A stretch of 64,000 bases of DNA from Epiperipatus broadwayi (GCA_028023455.1 JAQFVV010000036.1:8564007-8628006), one strand, 5' to 3'; shown: positions 25,454-38,289, counted from the stretch's first letter. The notes: generated by a model not told the origin, from the sequence alone. Made by a program: numbers and translations.

Positions 25454-28400
25454 TCACCTTGTATTATTGCCAAAAGGAATATGCATTATGTGCAACAAAA
25501 TGTATAGAGGACGAAAGTTGCTGCAAGATGTTCTGCAAAATGTGATGATGATATTGTGTTGGGAAATGTTTGTTTGTCTGTAAGTGTTAGTTATTTCATG
25601 TTGAATATTGTTAAATGCTGAGCAGTTGTAAAATGGATATTGTTGAGTTTCTTTTGCTTGTTGGCATAGTGTGCAGAAGGGGTCAACTTTTGTATAGAAG
25701 CATCTGTATCTTAGGAAGTATGATGTTGGAAAGGCATATAGATATAGTCTAAAGAGGAAATCAAAAAATTTGGGCTCCATGGACCATTTTTTATTTTTTT
25801 AAGCAGCTCTCAGTTGTTTATTCTGAGCATTTGGGTGGAAATATCTGGTTATGTCCTGGTCATACTAGTACATAGATCTGCCAATATGAATATTTTGTTG
25901 TTGTTTGCAGTGATATTTGAGTATGTATAGTTCTAAACTGGTTATAACTGATGATAAGTAGCAATGTGAAAGTAGAGGTCTGTCTGTAGGTATTATTTGG
26001 ATTAGACACTTAAGTTCTGGGAAATGTCTGAAGGTGGCTGCTATAAGGTTTGTGGTCTTCAGTATTCAAAAAATATATAGGTTGTGTGGCCCCAAACCAT
26101 TGGCAATGAAGGCATTTTACAGATATTGACACTGTCTTTCTATTCTATAGAAGTTTATTGCAAAATAAAGAGATTTTCGAAGTGAAAGCTTTGGAGAATT
26201 GAAATTATGGAAGAATAGTAGATAATCTTGATGATCACAAACTGATTGAACAATTGTACTTTAGTGTATTTTTAGAGGTATGCTTTTGATAGAGAAGCAG
26301 TGATCCATTCTGCTTTGTCTTTTAATTTGTTCTGAATTTTTTGCTTCATTGCATTTGTTATATATAGAAAGGAAAGTTGAAGAAAGTAGATAGTTTGCCT
26401 TGGAAAATTTGTGTGCATGGCTTACTGATGTACAGCGACCAGGAAGCAGTCTTATTCTGATTAAATTTTAGATAGAATGTTAATTGGAAGTCTTGAAGTA
26501 TTTTCTGTAGTATTGGTATCTGCTTCTGTGATATCATCCATATATGCAATGCAGGCTATGTGTTGTGATGTGCCTGGTATCTGCATGCCTTTGATACTCT
26601 GCTGGATTTTGAGTATGAGTGGGTTGATGTGAAGGTAAATAGTAATGAGCAGAGTGGTAAACCTTGGGATATGGATTGTGTAGGGATGTATGATGGATAA
26701 TTTTTGTCATTGAGCTCCATATGGATTTTTTGGCCAAGTGATAGGTTTGTGAGCATGTATAGATGAGTTCGTGAGATTGTGGTGTCAGCTAGCATATTAA
26801 TTAAGGTATTACTGTCAAGTGAGTCAAAAACCACTTCTATATCAAGATGAACTGCAATTAGTGCATAATATTTGCAGTCCTGAACTGAGTTCAAAATTGT
26901 TTTGAATATCATTGCAGTTTTGCAGTAGATGATTGCTTCCTTACAAACTGGTTGTGTGAAATTATTGGTGGAATACATGTTTCTAGGATATATTTAAGGT
27001 GTTTCAATTATTTTAATGGTAAGTGACTCGATTGAGATAGAGTGGAGGTTGGAGAGTGTTGATATGGGGACTTGTGTTCTTGTTGAAGGGGACTATTGCA
27101 GTTGGTTATAAACTCGGTATGTCATATAATTTCTGTGGTAGATGATTTGCAAGGTCACACAAGCATTGGTAGTGAACTGACTGAGATATGCAAGGATGAA
27201 ATATAGAATTCCATGTGCTCCTGGGTGACATGTTTTAGGTATTGTTGCCAGTTTAGTAGCAAACTCTGTCATGTTAAATGGAGTGTGTGTTTCTGGTTTT
27301 CCAAAAAATATCAAAAATTTGATTGGTTGGTATGTTTGTAGCTTTTGTTTGAAATGATAATAGATTTTTTTAAACATGTTATTTCCTGCATATGTGATCC
27401 CCTGATCTATGACTGCCATTGGCATTCTGAGAGTAGATGGGTAGCCCAAGGCTCAGTGAATGCATTTTCTTGTTCATGTATGTTATTGGCTGAGGCAGAT
27501 TTTACTTTTTTTATTGCCAGGTAGTTTTTCAGATGGTTACCGATGTTACTGTATGCTTGTGTAAGGTTGTGTATATGTTGTTGACTGGTGTTATGGGTTT
27601 ATTATTGCAATCCATCTATGTATTTCATCAGCCAAAGCTAGTAGTCTTGACGTGGGGGAGATTTGCATGTAATGTGAACCATATTAAAAATATTTATGAA
27701 TGCTAGATATCTTTGGTTGGGACTAATTTTCATATATTTGATTTTGTGAAGCATTAAATATGTCTGAAAAATAAATTCTGGTGTGGCAGTTGGAAACAGT
27801 ATTCTAACTTTTTTGTCATGTGTAAGTGCAGTTGTTTGGATTTATGACTGGTTAATCAACATGGTTTGTGCAGAGTGATCAGAGAAAAGAGATGGGTTGA
27901 TAATTAGGCTGATTTGATGGTGCAACATAGGTGAGTAAAAACACAGGTCAATTCTTGATGTATGATGACCATTGAGAAAGGTAGTTGCATCATTTGACCG
28001 AAAACCCTCAGCACCCATAAGTGGTATCGATATTTGATGTTACCACTTTGAAATAAAATTTGCTATTTCATATTGAAGCCCCTTATTAGTATAGTTGGAT
28101 GTGAACTAGAACCATGTAATGAGTTTATGTTCAATATAATATTTGAGACAATTTCAGGACCATGTGGAATATACACAAATATAATGTTTAGTGTGATGAT
28201 TTGATGACTAAAAGTTATTATTACTATGATTTTGAATGACTCAAATGGACAATCTGGTGTTATACACAGTTCAGTATTTCCTGAGGAAAATGATGTGTAC
28301 CTAGAGCATGCTCAATAACCTTTCTTAATTAGATCTACTGAGGAGTCAATTTGTGAGCCACTATAGATTTTAGTTTTTAGATGTCCTAGTATATGAGGTT

Positions 28401-28488
28401 GTGTGATTTTTATTCATTGTTTTATCTGATGCATTTTTGTGATTGAGCTAAGTTCTCTAATATTAAATGCTGTTATTTTTAACTTCAT
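25454..28488 (-). pseudogene. LINE ORF2, endonuclease-reverse transcriptase (decayed)
   Basis: The start MKLKITAFNIREL matches the N-terminus of LINE apurinic endonucleases, with the expected Asn. Further motifs are FVYIPHGPE (about 28.17 kb), ILIRGF where families have GDFN, and NPSLFSDH, the C-terminal SDH box (about 27.87 kb). The RT follows: HPGAHGILYFIL at 27.22 kb (normally PGPDGI), LDIEVVFDSLD at 26.83 kb, SQGLPLCSLLF at 26.66 kb, then AYMDD at 26.53 kb. The C-terminal part, 25780-25454, has a CTLCQQAKET..C cluster typical of Jockey-like tails. Several catalytic positions are altered (GDF to RGF, PDG to AHG) and stops or frameshifts are frequent, so it cannot encode an active enzyme. 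Confidence 0.75.
26533..26544 (-). other. YMDD catalytic box of LINE reverse transcriptase
   Basis: ATCATCCATATA on the plus strand reads Tyr-Met-Asp-Asp on the minus strand, preceded by IACIA. The frame differs from the one used by the upstream RT segment, so at least one frameshift separates the two. YxDD is the metal-binding active site of reverse transcriptases. Confidence 0.75.
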
Positions 28489-28561
28489 TAGTGTGATTGG
28501 CTGTGTGTTGGCTCCACAAAGTGTTGAAGTCTGAGTGAAGCTTTTGTGTATTCTCTAGAGC

Positions 28562-29970
28562 TTAGTGAGCATTTATCGATGGTTGATTACCACCAAACTT
28601 CATGGATATGTAGTCCTCCAGCAAGTGGTTAATCATTTCTATTACAATACTGATTCCATCTGTTTTGGCTTTTTTAGATTTATTTTTCCTTGAGCAACCA
28701 GGTCTTTTGACTTCTGTTGATGTTGCTTCTATGGGAGGAAAGCATGGAGTTGGTGACTCCATAATATTTGTAGACATACTGCTCATAATTAAACATAGTG
28801 TGTTTGTTTTTGTGCAGTTATATGTGCCATTGGATATATCCAAATTTGAGTCTGTCATATTATTTATTGATATGATTGTTGTTTGTGATACATCAGGTAT
28901 CCATTTGATTAGCACTTCCATTTATATTATTTGAATCATTTATTGTACAATTAAGTATGTTTGTGTTTTCTTCTGCATGTCTGTTTTCAGAAGCTTCATT
29001 TGTACCACATGATTGTTTTTGTTTTCATGTTGATTGCTTGAGTTGCTAGTGGTGTCTGTGCATTGTTGCTATCTTCATGTTGGCATTAGATGTGTTGATT
29101 ATTTGCTGGCTGAACCTGTACATGTTGACTATCCATGCACTGAGCGGCTAGATGACTATGCTTCTCACATGCATAACATTGTGGTTTTAAATCTCTTATA
29201 TATAGGCATAGCATAGCCTCCTGACCTGCAATCTGTGTTGGTATGGATTCTGGATCAATGTCTTTGTGTAAATTTTAACCTAAAGTCATAATTATTGATT
29301 TATATTATTATTAGTGTGTCTTTGAGGTATTATTTATTGAAAGTCTTGTATCGTGTATCCAAATATGCTATGACATGTGAGAGAAAAAAAAAGTATGTAT
29401 TTTTAATTATTCCTGTAATGTGATTTTGACGATCTTGATCGATTATAACAATCGCGTAACTGCCTAATGCTTTGATTTGGTTCTGACATCGGTTCTTTTG
29501 ACTAATATCAACAAACTCGATAGTTAGATATCTGGGATTTGGATGGTCTGTGACTTTTACGATTGTTTCCCACAGTTCGATTTCAGTTATTGCTTGATAT
29601 AATAACGAGCTTGGAAAACAATACAGTGATATATTTGCATCTGTGGCGTATTGAAGGCGGTGAAAAAATATTTTAAACGATGTATCTAGTCCTCTTGGGA
29701 TCGTGTTATTAAAGTGTTCATTTATTGTTTCTAGCGCATTATTGGTTCAGTGTGCAACGGGGGGGGGGGGTCTTGGTTCACCTGAATCTTTAAAACTAGT
29801 TGTTTTATGACGTTCAGATTTTTTTTTCTAAATCTTGTAACGGTTTTATTATTTATTTTAATCAGATTATTTTTTAAACTAATTGCTCGTATGTTTAGCT
29901 TTTGTGATGGTTGCCTATGATTTAACTGTGTCCAAATTTTTATGCATTGTAGCAGCCATATTGACGCCAA
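28562..29970 (-). pseudogene. LINE ORF1, gag-like with CCHC zinc knuckle (decayed)
   Basis: The N-terminal frame (MASIWLLQ..., 29970-29731) is basic and ends just after a run of 12 G on the plus strand (29759-29770), read as PPPP. A second frame from about 29743 to 29390 is open without stops and includes FKIFFHRLQYAT and ITEIELWETIVKVTDHP. A canonical zinc knuckle, CYACEKHSHLAAQC (CX2CX4HX4C), lies at 29137-29178. The final part, 28921-28562, is a Ser/Thr-rich and Lys-rich tail. Such proteins coat LINE RNA in the ribonucleoprotein particle (family knowledge). At least two frame changes and a stop between the second frame and the knuckle make it a pseudogene. Confidence 0.7.
29137..29178 (-). 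other. CCHC zinc-knuckle motif within LINE ORF1
   Basis: The translation is CYACEKHSHLAAQC, an exact CX2CX4HX4C nucleic-acid-binding knuckle. It is the clearest single motif assigning the 28.5-30 kb segment to a retroelement gag-like protein. Confidence 0.85.
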
Positions 29971-31851
29971 CTACTCGATCACATGGTGGTTCTATTGTCT
30001 CCTTTTTTTCCTTCTTTTCCCCAATAGCGTTAGGGTTTTTTTTATATATGATATTCTCTAGTCAGTTTATAATTTTCATTGCCTATATATTATATATTGA
30101 AGTGCAGGTATGAAAAAGCCTGTACTGTAGAAAAAAAATCATATATTAACTATTGTTTCAAAAAAGTTCCTTTTTGTTTTCTCAAACTATATATATATTG
30201 ATTTACTTTAATATTGTGGCGTTATTGTTAGTTTTTTAGGGTTTGAGCCCCAACTATTTTAGTATTATTTACCGGCTATATCAAAATTTTCTGCGATGAT
30301 GGTGGTGGTATTATTATTATTATGATGATGATGGAGAAATGCTATTTATATGTTTATTAAGAGACAACATCGATGTTACCTAATAATTACATTTTGTTGC
30401 TGCGAACAATAATCTCAGTTTGAAAAGTGCTATTAGGATGATTGCACGTGTTTTAAATATATTAAAGATACTCTTTGCGAATTTTTTTTATAAGTTCAGA
30501 CGTCCTTTAGGCTCCTGAACGACTAACTGCACGTAAATAAACGAGATAAGTTCACAATTAAAATATTATTTCAATTATTTTTTTACAAGAAAGCAAATTA
30601 TATAATTACGCCACTGTTTAATAGTTAATAAGTATCTATTTGTCTTACATATTTAGAAAAATATTTTTAAGAGAAAACCGTATTATCTCAGCCTATGTAT
30701 AAAAAGTGAATCTGTATGTGTTCTCTAGATTATGTTTTACCTTGATCTAAGAGATGTGACATTTTATATTAATTAAGACTTTTTTTTACCCAAAGGCGTT
30801 TTAAATTCTTTCTTACGAAAGCGATATAAATTCCAAATATTTTCTGTGACCTGCAAATGTCTCGGTATTATATCAGGAAATTGGTTTGAAAATATTACTT
30901 TTCCGTCTTTAATAAACAACAATGATAAACTTCGAGAACAAATATAAATTGCTTAATCAGTTAAAAGTTCACCGACAACTAGTATGTACACAAAACTAAA
31001 ATATTTAAAAGAAATTTATTGTTAGAGAGAACACTGGCAGTAAAAAAAAAACCATAAACAAAAACAACCCTATATTTTACAAGAATAACAAAACCATACA
31101 CAAAATAATCCTATTTTACATATATTATTATAAGAGAGTAGAAAAAATGGAGCATTAAGTTTTTAAAATAAAGCAGGTACTCTATTAATCGAAGATATTA
31201 GAAAATATCAAATAAATAAATGTAAAACATGTAATAATCAAATAATTAGGCGACAAACTAATATTAAGAACATTATTTGTCTTTTCCATGTTCTGAGTTC
31301 AAATCAATATTAAACCTGAAATGTTTTTAAATAGTTGAAAATTTTTTAAGCAATCTTAATCATTTTTATGTAGCTAACCTATAATTGCTATAAATAGATA
31401 CTAAGTAATTTTATGTGAGTAGCTAATTATATTTAGCTAGAGACCAAAATCTCAGAATAATAAAGGCTAGATAAGAGATTTGGTTCAGTGACCATAAAAC
31501 AAAATTATAATAGTTGGTGATGCAGCCTTGAGTATTGAGAGAGTGTTATATACACCATCAGACAGGAGTCTATTTACTTTAATACTTGCAATTAATACGA
31601 ATAGAAGTCACAAATAAGCTATTTAACCTTGTCATAGTATGATTGAGAAATATTCAATTAGCTAAAAAATAATCATCTTAAAATCTCTGGTTCAAGCAGT
31701 TTTCAGGAATTAAGTATTATGGGGGACACATAACAGGAATATTCTTGTTGCTGTCTTCTGCACATGCTCCTGAGTGACGTCATTTTTTTACGTTCTTAAA
31801 GTAGAACATTTCTGCTATGTCAAAAAGCCATACGTTTCTTAACATCTGCAG
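29971..31851. other. AT-rich spacer upstream of the LINE
   Basis: May include the LINE 5' UTR at its left edge, not delimited. An ATG/ATT triplet patch lies at 30297-30335. No gene seen. Confidence 0.55.
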
Positions 31852-32702
31852 GATTTATATGAAATAATAAGCTCAAGTATTTTGAGTTGGTTATTTCATT
31901 CAACCAAAGAAAAAAATTAATGATATTTTTATTTCTATATTACAATTGTCTACATAGTTTATAATTTCTATACAAAAAGAATCTAAAACTGGCCATTTTT
32001 ATCCTCAGCATGGATGAAGGATTTTTGAACAGTATATAATTCCTGATCCAATTGATTTAAGTCTTATTTTTACAGTCGATTTTTTTATTTTTTAAGGGAA
32101 TGATCTAAATCCAAATAAATGATCTTATTATTTGAGACAAATCATCTAGTATAATTTATGGAAATAGAGTGAATGCTAAGAAAAAAAAAAGATATTGTTT
32201 ATTAAGAATTCAAAGAAACCAAGTAATTCTTATGTTACTGAATTCATATCATTGTCATCAAAAATATAATTATAATAGATGATCAATCTGTTCACACTTT
32301 ATTAATACATTTTTCTGACACTTCCAAGCAATAATGACATTACTTAAATGTTTTATAGAAATTGTAAATAGTATACAATTGTGAAATAAGATTTAAATTC
32401 TTTATATTGTGTATTTGTAATGCAGAGCAAAAGGAATAGAGACAACTAATTATAACTGTAGGAAGATGTGAACATCCTTTACTAATATTCACATGACAGC
32501 TCTTTCAACATTCTTAATGACATTTTCCAAGTTGTAGTTAACAACGAAACCATTAAGTCAATTTTAGCTATCTATAATGTTGTTCAATTGATATTTGACA
32601 ATTTGCTAACTTTGATACTATAGTAAGATTTGTCTGCAGAATTTATAATAAATAACAAGCTCAAGTATTTTGAGTTGGATATTTCATTCAACCAAAAAAA
32701 GT
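31852..32702 (+). repeat. 62-base direct repeats 790 bases apart
   Basis: AAGCTCAAGTATTTTGAGTT followed by ATTTCATTCAACCAA occurs at about 31868 and again at about 32657. The intervening ~730 bases are AT-rich with no gene seen. They are too short and too poor in signals to be called LTRs. Confidence 0.7.
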
Positions 32703-32952
32703 GAATATAAAAAGGGATTTAAACAAAACGGGATTAGATGCTGTTGATGAAACATGCCTTGTAGCTGTTGAACATAAAATTTTAGATGTTTGATCTTTTC
32801 TGCATACCAATTATAAAATTTGCAGATATAAACACAATAAACATGATAATATCACTAAACATGTTGAAGAACTTATGGATGCTAGGCATAAATACAGTGA
32901 AAACATAATTATTTCACTTGTAGCCCTTTCAGAAGACAACAAAAGTAGGTAG
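32673..32952 (+). pseudogene. Decayed unidentified coding-like frame
   Basis: About 92 codons with one internal TGA (near 32791). It reads NKTGLDAVDETCLVAVEHK, then FLHTNYKICRYKHNKH, then HVEELMDARHKYSENIII, ending SEDNKSR and TAG. The mix of charged and hydrophobic residues is unlike translated AT-rich spacer. A 62-base direct repeat lies at its left edge and another copy ~790 bases upstream. I do not recognise the protein; a retroelement or host pseudo-exon are both possible. Confidence 0.3.
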
Positions 32953-33284
32953 ACTTTAATGCAGGTTAAAAACACCAAAGAATATGAACAAAATTTTTAA
33001 CACAATGAATAAAAAAACATAAAATAGTATATAAAATTAAATATTTCAGGTCATTTCTTTTTTTAGTATATTAGAGAGACAAAGGCAACAGCAGAGCTGA
33101 ATCTGCCCTAATAAATAATTTATATTTATTTGATCTTGCTATGAATATGGTCACACATTTTACTCTGATAATGTCAGTACGATTTGTGGAAGTAAAGTGA
33201 ATGCTAAAAAGTGAATTTAAATCACCCAATGAGCTATTGCTATAATAAAATGAATTTAGAAATTTCACAGATATTAATTAGATA

Positions 33285-33858
33285 AGTTGTATTTTTATAT
33301 TGGACTATTTCCATCATCTAATATGAGTATTGAATGTCTTGAGAAAAATTTAATTTTATTTAAATATTCCAAATACATTTAACTGTTAGTAATAGCACAT
33401 CAAACTGGTTAGTATATGCACAACGTTTTGAGAGGTATTACTCTCCGCTCTTCTTCAGGTGATGGTGACCTAACCAGTGACAGTACTGGCATGGGATTCG
33501 AACATGGACCCTCAGATTATTGAGCATTGAATTTTAAGGTAATGCTGTTTTACATTAAAATTCAATGCTCAAGAATCTAAGGGTCCAGGTTCGAATCTCA
33601 TGTTGTGTTACTTTAAAATTCAATGCTCAGGAATCTAAGAGTCTAGGTTGGAATACCATGCTAGTACTGTCACTGGTCAGGCCAGCATCACATGAAGAAG
33701 AGATGAACACCTCTCAAAACGTTGTGCATATACTAACGTGTTTGATGAGCGATTTCTAACAGTTGAATGTACTTGGAATATTTAAATAAAATTAAATTTT
33801 TATAGACATTCAATACTCACATTAGATGATGGAAATAGTCCAATATAAAAATACAACT
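33285..33858. mobile_element. Foldback element family D
   Basis: Terminal arms AGTTGTATTTTTATATTGGA and TCCAATATAAAAATACAACT. Further inward, TGCACAACGTTTTGAGAGGT pairs with ACCTCTCAAAACGTTGTGCA. The centre holds three versions of AAAATTCAATGCTCARGAATCT with a tRNA-B-box-like GGTTCGAATC. About 574 bases and no transposase. The short frames inside are repeat artefacts. Confidence 0.75.
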
Positions 33859-35974
33859 AAAACACCATTATCAAAACTTTCAGGAAAACATTAATTAAAT
33901 AACTTTCTACAGAAATAAAATTTATCTACTAAGATTTATTACTGACTGCGATTTGTAAAATAACATGAAATTGTGAAAGGGCTGTCTGTGGAATATTAAG
34001 AATCTAAAAAAACAAACAAACAAAAACCTAACTAATTATTAGAAAAAGGAAGACTGTATCTTCTTACCGTTATAATAATTATTTTTTGTTTATTAACTTT
34101 ATTGGTTTATATTGCGCGCACGCGTGCACACCGGTTCTTAATAATATATTGATAACAGTTGATGAAATTTTGCTGGAGATTTGAGAAATAATATGCTGAG
34201 TGATATTATATATATAGAGAGAGAGAAGAGATAGAAGAGAATTATAGACTTTTTGCATATTTTCTCAGAATATATGCACTTAAGCAAAAATGATTATAGT
34301 AATTCTTTTAATAAAAAGGCATCCAATCAATAACCTAGAGTTGTTGAAAATTTTAAGAAAACATAACACATATATATAGTAAAACGTAAATTTTTAAAGA
34401 GATCAACTCATAGTGATACAACAATTCTTAATATTGATCTTTATAGTAAAAAAATATTCATTGGGTCAGGATATCAAAATATAGCAATCATTACATTGTC
34501 AAGGTTTATTAATTTTAGTTACTATAGAAATTAATATGACAAATAAAGAATACTAGAATTCATGGTATCATTAAATGCAGTTCGTTTGTTGGTTAAAACA
34601 TTAAAATTTATGTATTAAAAATAATCGTGAACATATTGAACAAGTTGAATAAATAAGTTTTTAGCTTGGTTTGAAATTATTTTTCTATTACGAAGGAGTT
34701 ATATAACCCATGATTATATATGTAATTTATTTTGATAATAATAAAATGTTTCTAGATATCAATAATTTGACCCAATTACCAATATAGGTAGGGACATTGT
34801 GGGCGAAAGATTTATAAAATGAAAATGGATAAAGTACTAATAATCGAAATAATTTAATATTAAAATAAATATACCTTTATGCTCAAAGTAAAGAATTTTA
34901 TATGTTTTTCAAAGCATACTTATAAATCTGATGCTTGGTAACGTAATAAAAGAAAACGATAAATCACCTAATAATGTAAGGAGGGAAATATTTTAGAATT
35001 AACAAGAAGCCATCAAAAAGTAAAATATAAAAATGAGAGAACAAGCATATGTAATTGAAATTATTCAGAGAATTAAAAGAAAGTAATGTTGTTAAGATGT
35101 GCACGTTTCCAGAAGAAATGACCATAGCTGTTTAGTGAAGCTCTATTTTGGATCTAAAATATATTATGAAATTAAAAACAAAATGCGTGTTACGAATGGA
35201 TGAAAATAATTTTTTTTGAAATTATTTGAGAAGAGAAATTAAGGATCAAAAATAATGATAAAAACTCGCAGTGATAATTGAGCAGTTGATTACCAATCAT
35301 CGCTTAAGATTTTTAAACTTATATAAAAAATGAATCTTTTTTAACTAAAGTTTTAGATTAAATAGAGTTCATTGCCAATGCGGGATTAATGCCATTTCTA
35401 GAATTTATACTCTTGCTCAAAAATATCTAGATGAAAATATTTCAAGTCATGTTTCTCTGAGTACTTGCTAGATCCTATCAATTTTGATTAAAAATTGAAA
35501 TAAGTAATAAGCAAAATAATAATGAATAGTAGATAGTTATAAAATCAGTGTCTGGAAATAAATAAAATTATTATAAGATATTTGAAAAAATACTTCACAA
35601 AAATATTAATATAAATGGGAACAGGCAGAAGAAAAGTTATTGATTTATATAATAAGTTAAAAATGGGAAAGATCCAAAAGGAAAATAAAGCCACAATAAG
35701 ACTATATCTTGTGTCTGGAAAAGTGAGAGTATTCATTTGTAATTTAAAAATCTTTAAAGCGCGTGTGCATTAGATTAATCGCTAATATCACTATTATAAA
35801 ACTTATGTTGTAAAAATAAAAAAAGGAAAAAAACAAAACATGTACACATATAGGTATATATATATAACAAATTATCAAAACCCTTTATTGTGGCTTCTTT
35901 TCATTCTTAAATAAGATTTTAGATATAATAATCAACTTTTAAATTGTAAATCAAACAAAGCAAGGGTCAAAAAT
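33859..35974. other. AT-rich spacer
   Basis: Contains a CG-rich island GCGCGCACGCGTGCACACCG at 34115-34134 and a GA run at 34219-34246. No gene seen. Confidence 0.6.
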
Positions 35975-35987
35975 AGTTTTGCTGTCA

Positions 35988-36094
35988 AGCGTTGTTAGCC
36001 AAGAGGTCATCGCACCCACCTTGCAAGCAAGTAGTTGGTTGCAGACGATTGTGGGTTTGCGTCCCGGCCGATGCTATGACATATGAAAAAAAAA
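35988..36094 (+). mobile_element. tRNA-headed short SINE, copy 3, with target-site duplication
   Basis: The head TAGCCAAGAGGTCATCGCAC is followed by B-box-like GGTTTGCGTCC, body GATGCTATGACATATG and A10 tail. It is flanked by AGTTTTGCTGTCA (35975-35987) and AGTTTTGCTTTCA (36095-36107), a 13-base duplication with one mismatch. This fixes the ends and shows LINE-type integration. Confidence 0.8.
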
Positions 36095-36149
36095 AGTTTT
36101 GCTTTCATCAACCGTGTTAAGCACATTTGTGTAAAGCGCATTCTTTATT

Positions 36150-36890
36150 TAAACAAAGAGCTTTGCTAATTGCTCAACAAGCTGCTTAGCAAGAGAAAGC
36201 ATTTAAATTATCTTTATCTCAAAACCACCCCACCATCCCCTGACCAATGGTTTCATGATTTTGGCACTCCTCAGAGAGGCGCTAGGATAGCTTCAGATAC
36301 TAGATCTAAAAACACCAACCCAAAGTCAGCATTTATCTTGACTATTGAGTAGAAAATCTGAAGTTTTCAGACACCTAAATGTCTTCAAAACCAGCTATCT
36401 AACTCAAATAGCTATATGGGGCTGAGAGATCTTCAGCCAAACCATATATTAAAAGTCTTAGCAATATAACATTGCTTAAAACTAAAAGCAAAGACTATAA
36501 ATAGTCAATAAAAAACAAACAAAAAACTAATCATATATCACATGATTCCACTTTTTTTAAGCTTGCAGAAAGTAAACAAAGAGCCATATAGCTATTTGAG
36601 ATAGATAACTGGGTTTGAAGATATTTAGATGTCTGAAAACTTCAGATTTTCTACTCAATAGTCAACTCTTAGATAAATGCTGGCTTTGGTTGGTGTTTTT
36701 AGATCTAGTGTCTGAAACTACCCCAATACCTTTCTAAGGAGTGCCAAAAGCATAAAACCATTGGTCAGGAGAGGGGGAATAGTTTTCAGATAGTTTAAAT
36801 GCTTTCTCTTGCTAAGCATTTATCTCAAATGTTGTTGAGCAATTAGCAAAGCTCTTTGTTTATTTCCTGCAAGCTTAAAAAAGAAGTGGA
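36150..36890. mobile_element. Foldback element family E, copy 1
   Basis: Arms 36150-36440 and 36580-36862 are inverted: AACAAAGAGCTTTGCTAATT against AATTAGCAAAGCTCTTTGTT. They include AGTAGAAAATCTGAAGTTTT and its complement. A second inverted pair overlaps it: TCCACTTTTTTTAAGCTTGC (36548) pairs with GCAAGCTTAAAAAAGAAGTG (36870). The structure is therefore nested. Confidence 0.75.
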
Positions 36891-38289
36891 GTATATTTTT
36901 TATGCATTCTTTATTTGTTTTATTTTACAAGCAGTTAACAAACATGGGCTTTTAAATTAATCATTAAGCCTATAGATAATTAAATTCTAGCCAGTTAAAA
37001 ATTATAATTCATTCAATTTATATATATAAGGCTTAATTTATTTCAAATTTCAAATATATACATACCCACTAAAATAAAAAAGGCTTAAATAACTTATTTC
37101 AAGGTAAAGACATCTTCAGTAAATCTATATAAAGAAAATAAAAAAGTGACATAAGGCATTTAATTAGTCGGTCATTCGATCAGAATTTTTATAATTTTTC
37201 TTCACCCTTATATTTCTTTGAAAATATTAGCTAAATAATAATATATAAACTAAAAATTGTCTGTATAGTTGAGTTGATTTTGAACAAGCTACTATATGAT
37301 GCCTTAAGATAGTTCAAAACACTGGATTTGGAATCTAAATGATAAGTAGGTAAGATTTTGATGAACCATTAACTACACCACAATCATCCTACATACGCAA
37401 AATTTTAGAGATCTGCAGATACTTATGAAATAAATCTAATATCAAAATATATCTTCAAAGCTAAATTCATATAGTTCTTTTTTAAATGCTTTAATTTATT
37501 AGTAGATTTATTGTATGTATATGTCCAGATATCTATTATTTATAAATATATAAGAATATGTGATGTATTATATATTTAGGAAAAAATCATCCGCAATGAA
37601 AGATTTAGTGCAATATCTTTAGTTTTGAGGAATTGGAGTACAATAACTAAAATTTTCATTTAAGTTATATCTTTGGCAGTTGGACGATAACCAGCAGATT
37701 TCACCTTCTAATAATGACCGGCAAGTAAGTAGGTGCTATTTCTACCTGGAAGTTTAAAACGTAAGAGTAATTGAAGTTAGGAAAATTGTTATTGTTTTAC
37801 TGAGTATATATAAAACATCATTGTTCTGATTTCTAAATTGTTAAAAAATGTCAGATTTTAATTCATATTTCGCATTTTTTTGCCAATTAGAATTCTTTAT
37901 ATTTATTATACCATCAAAGACAAGGAATTTTATCTCCAGGTTCAATTGTAAAAATTCCAGCAGAAATTTTGATAAAAAATGTTTCACAAACTTTTTTAAG
38001 TATAACATTACTCATACTGCATTCCTTTTTTATTCATTATGTTAGCTGAAAAATGCGTTAAAAATATTAATATTGCCTAACATGTCCCTAATATTTTAAG
38101 AGATCATATTTCTCAAAGGCTTGACAGTAATATCTCATATTGACACTATTGGTTTGAGTCATCTTACAACAGTAATAAGTTATTAATATTTTAATTGTGA
38201 GACTACGAATTATCAATATGTAATTTGGTATTGCTAAATGACTCCTAGATTTATTTAGTTACCGGTCATTCTAAGATTTGAAATACATG
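36891..38289. other. AT-rich spacer
   Basis: A 65-codon frame at 37848-38045 is aromatic-rich and unsupported. Nothing else seen. Confidence 0.6.

Larger units (their letters stand above)
25167..29970 (-). mobile_element. Decayed near full-length LINE (two-ORF, CCHC gag type)
   Basis: On the minus strand the order is ORF1 (zinc-knuckle gag-like), a 73-base gap, then ORF2 with apurinic-type endonuclease, reverse transcriptase and a C-terminal Cys/His segment. This is the order of two-ORF non-LTR retrotransposons of the Jockey/I/CR1 type. Stop codons and frameshifts interrupt both ORFs, so the copy is dead, but long stretches stay readable. The low-coordinate (3') end is uncertain: it is placed at the CA/TA microsatellite near 25.12-25.17 kb. 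The 5' end is placed at the first ORF1 Met; any 5' UTR above 29.97 kb is not delimited and no target-site duplication was found. Confidence 0.8.

Noticed and set aside
31852-32702. 62-base direct repeats as mini-LTRs
   Set aside because: Too short, without TG...CA ends, primer-binding site or polypurine tract.
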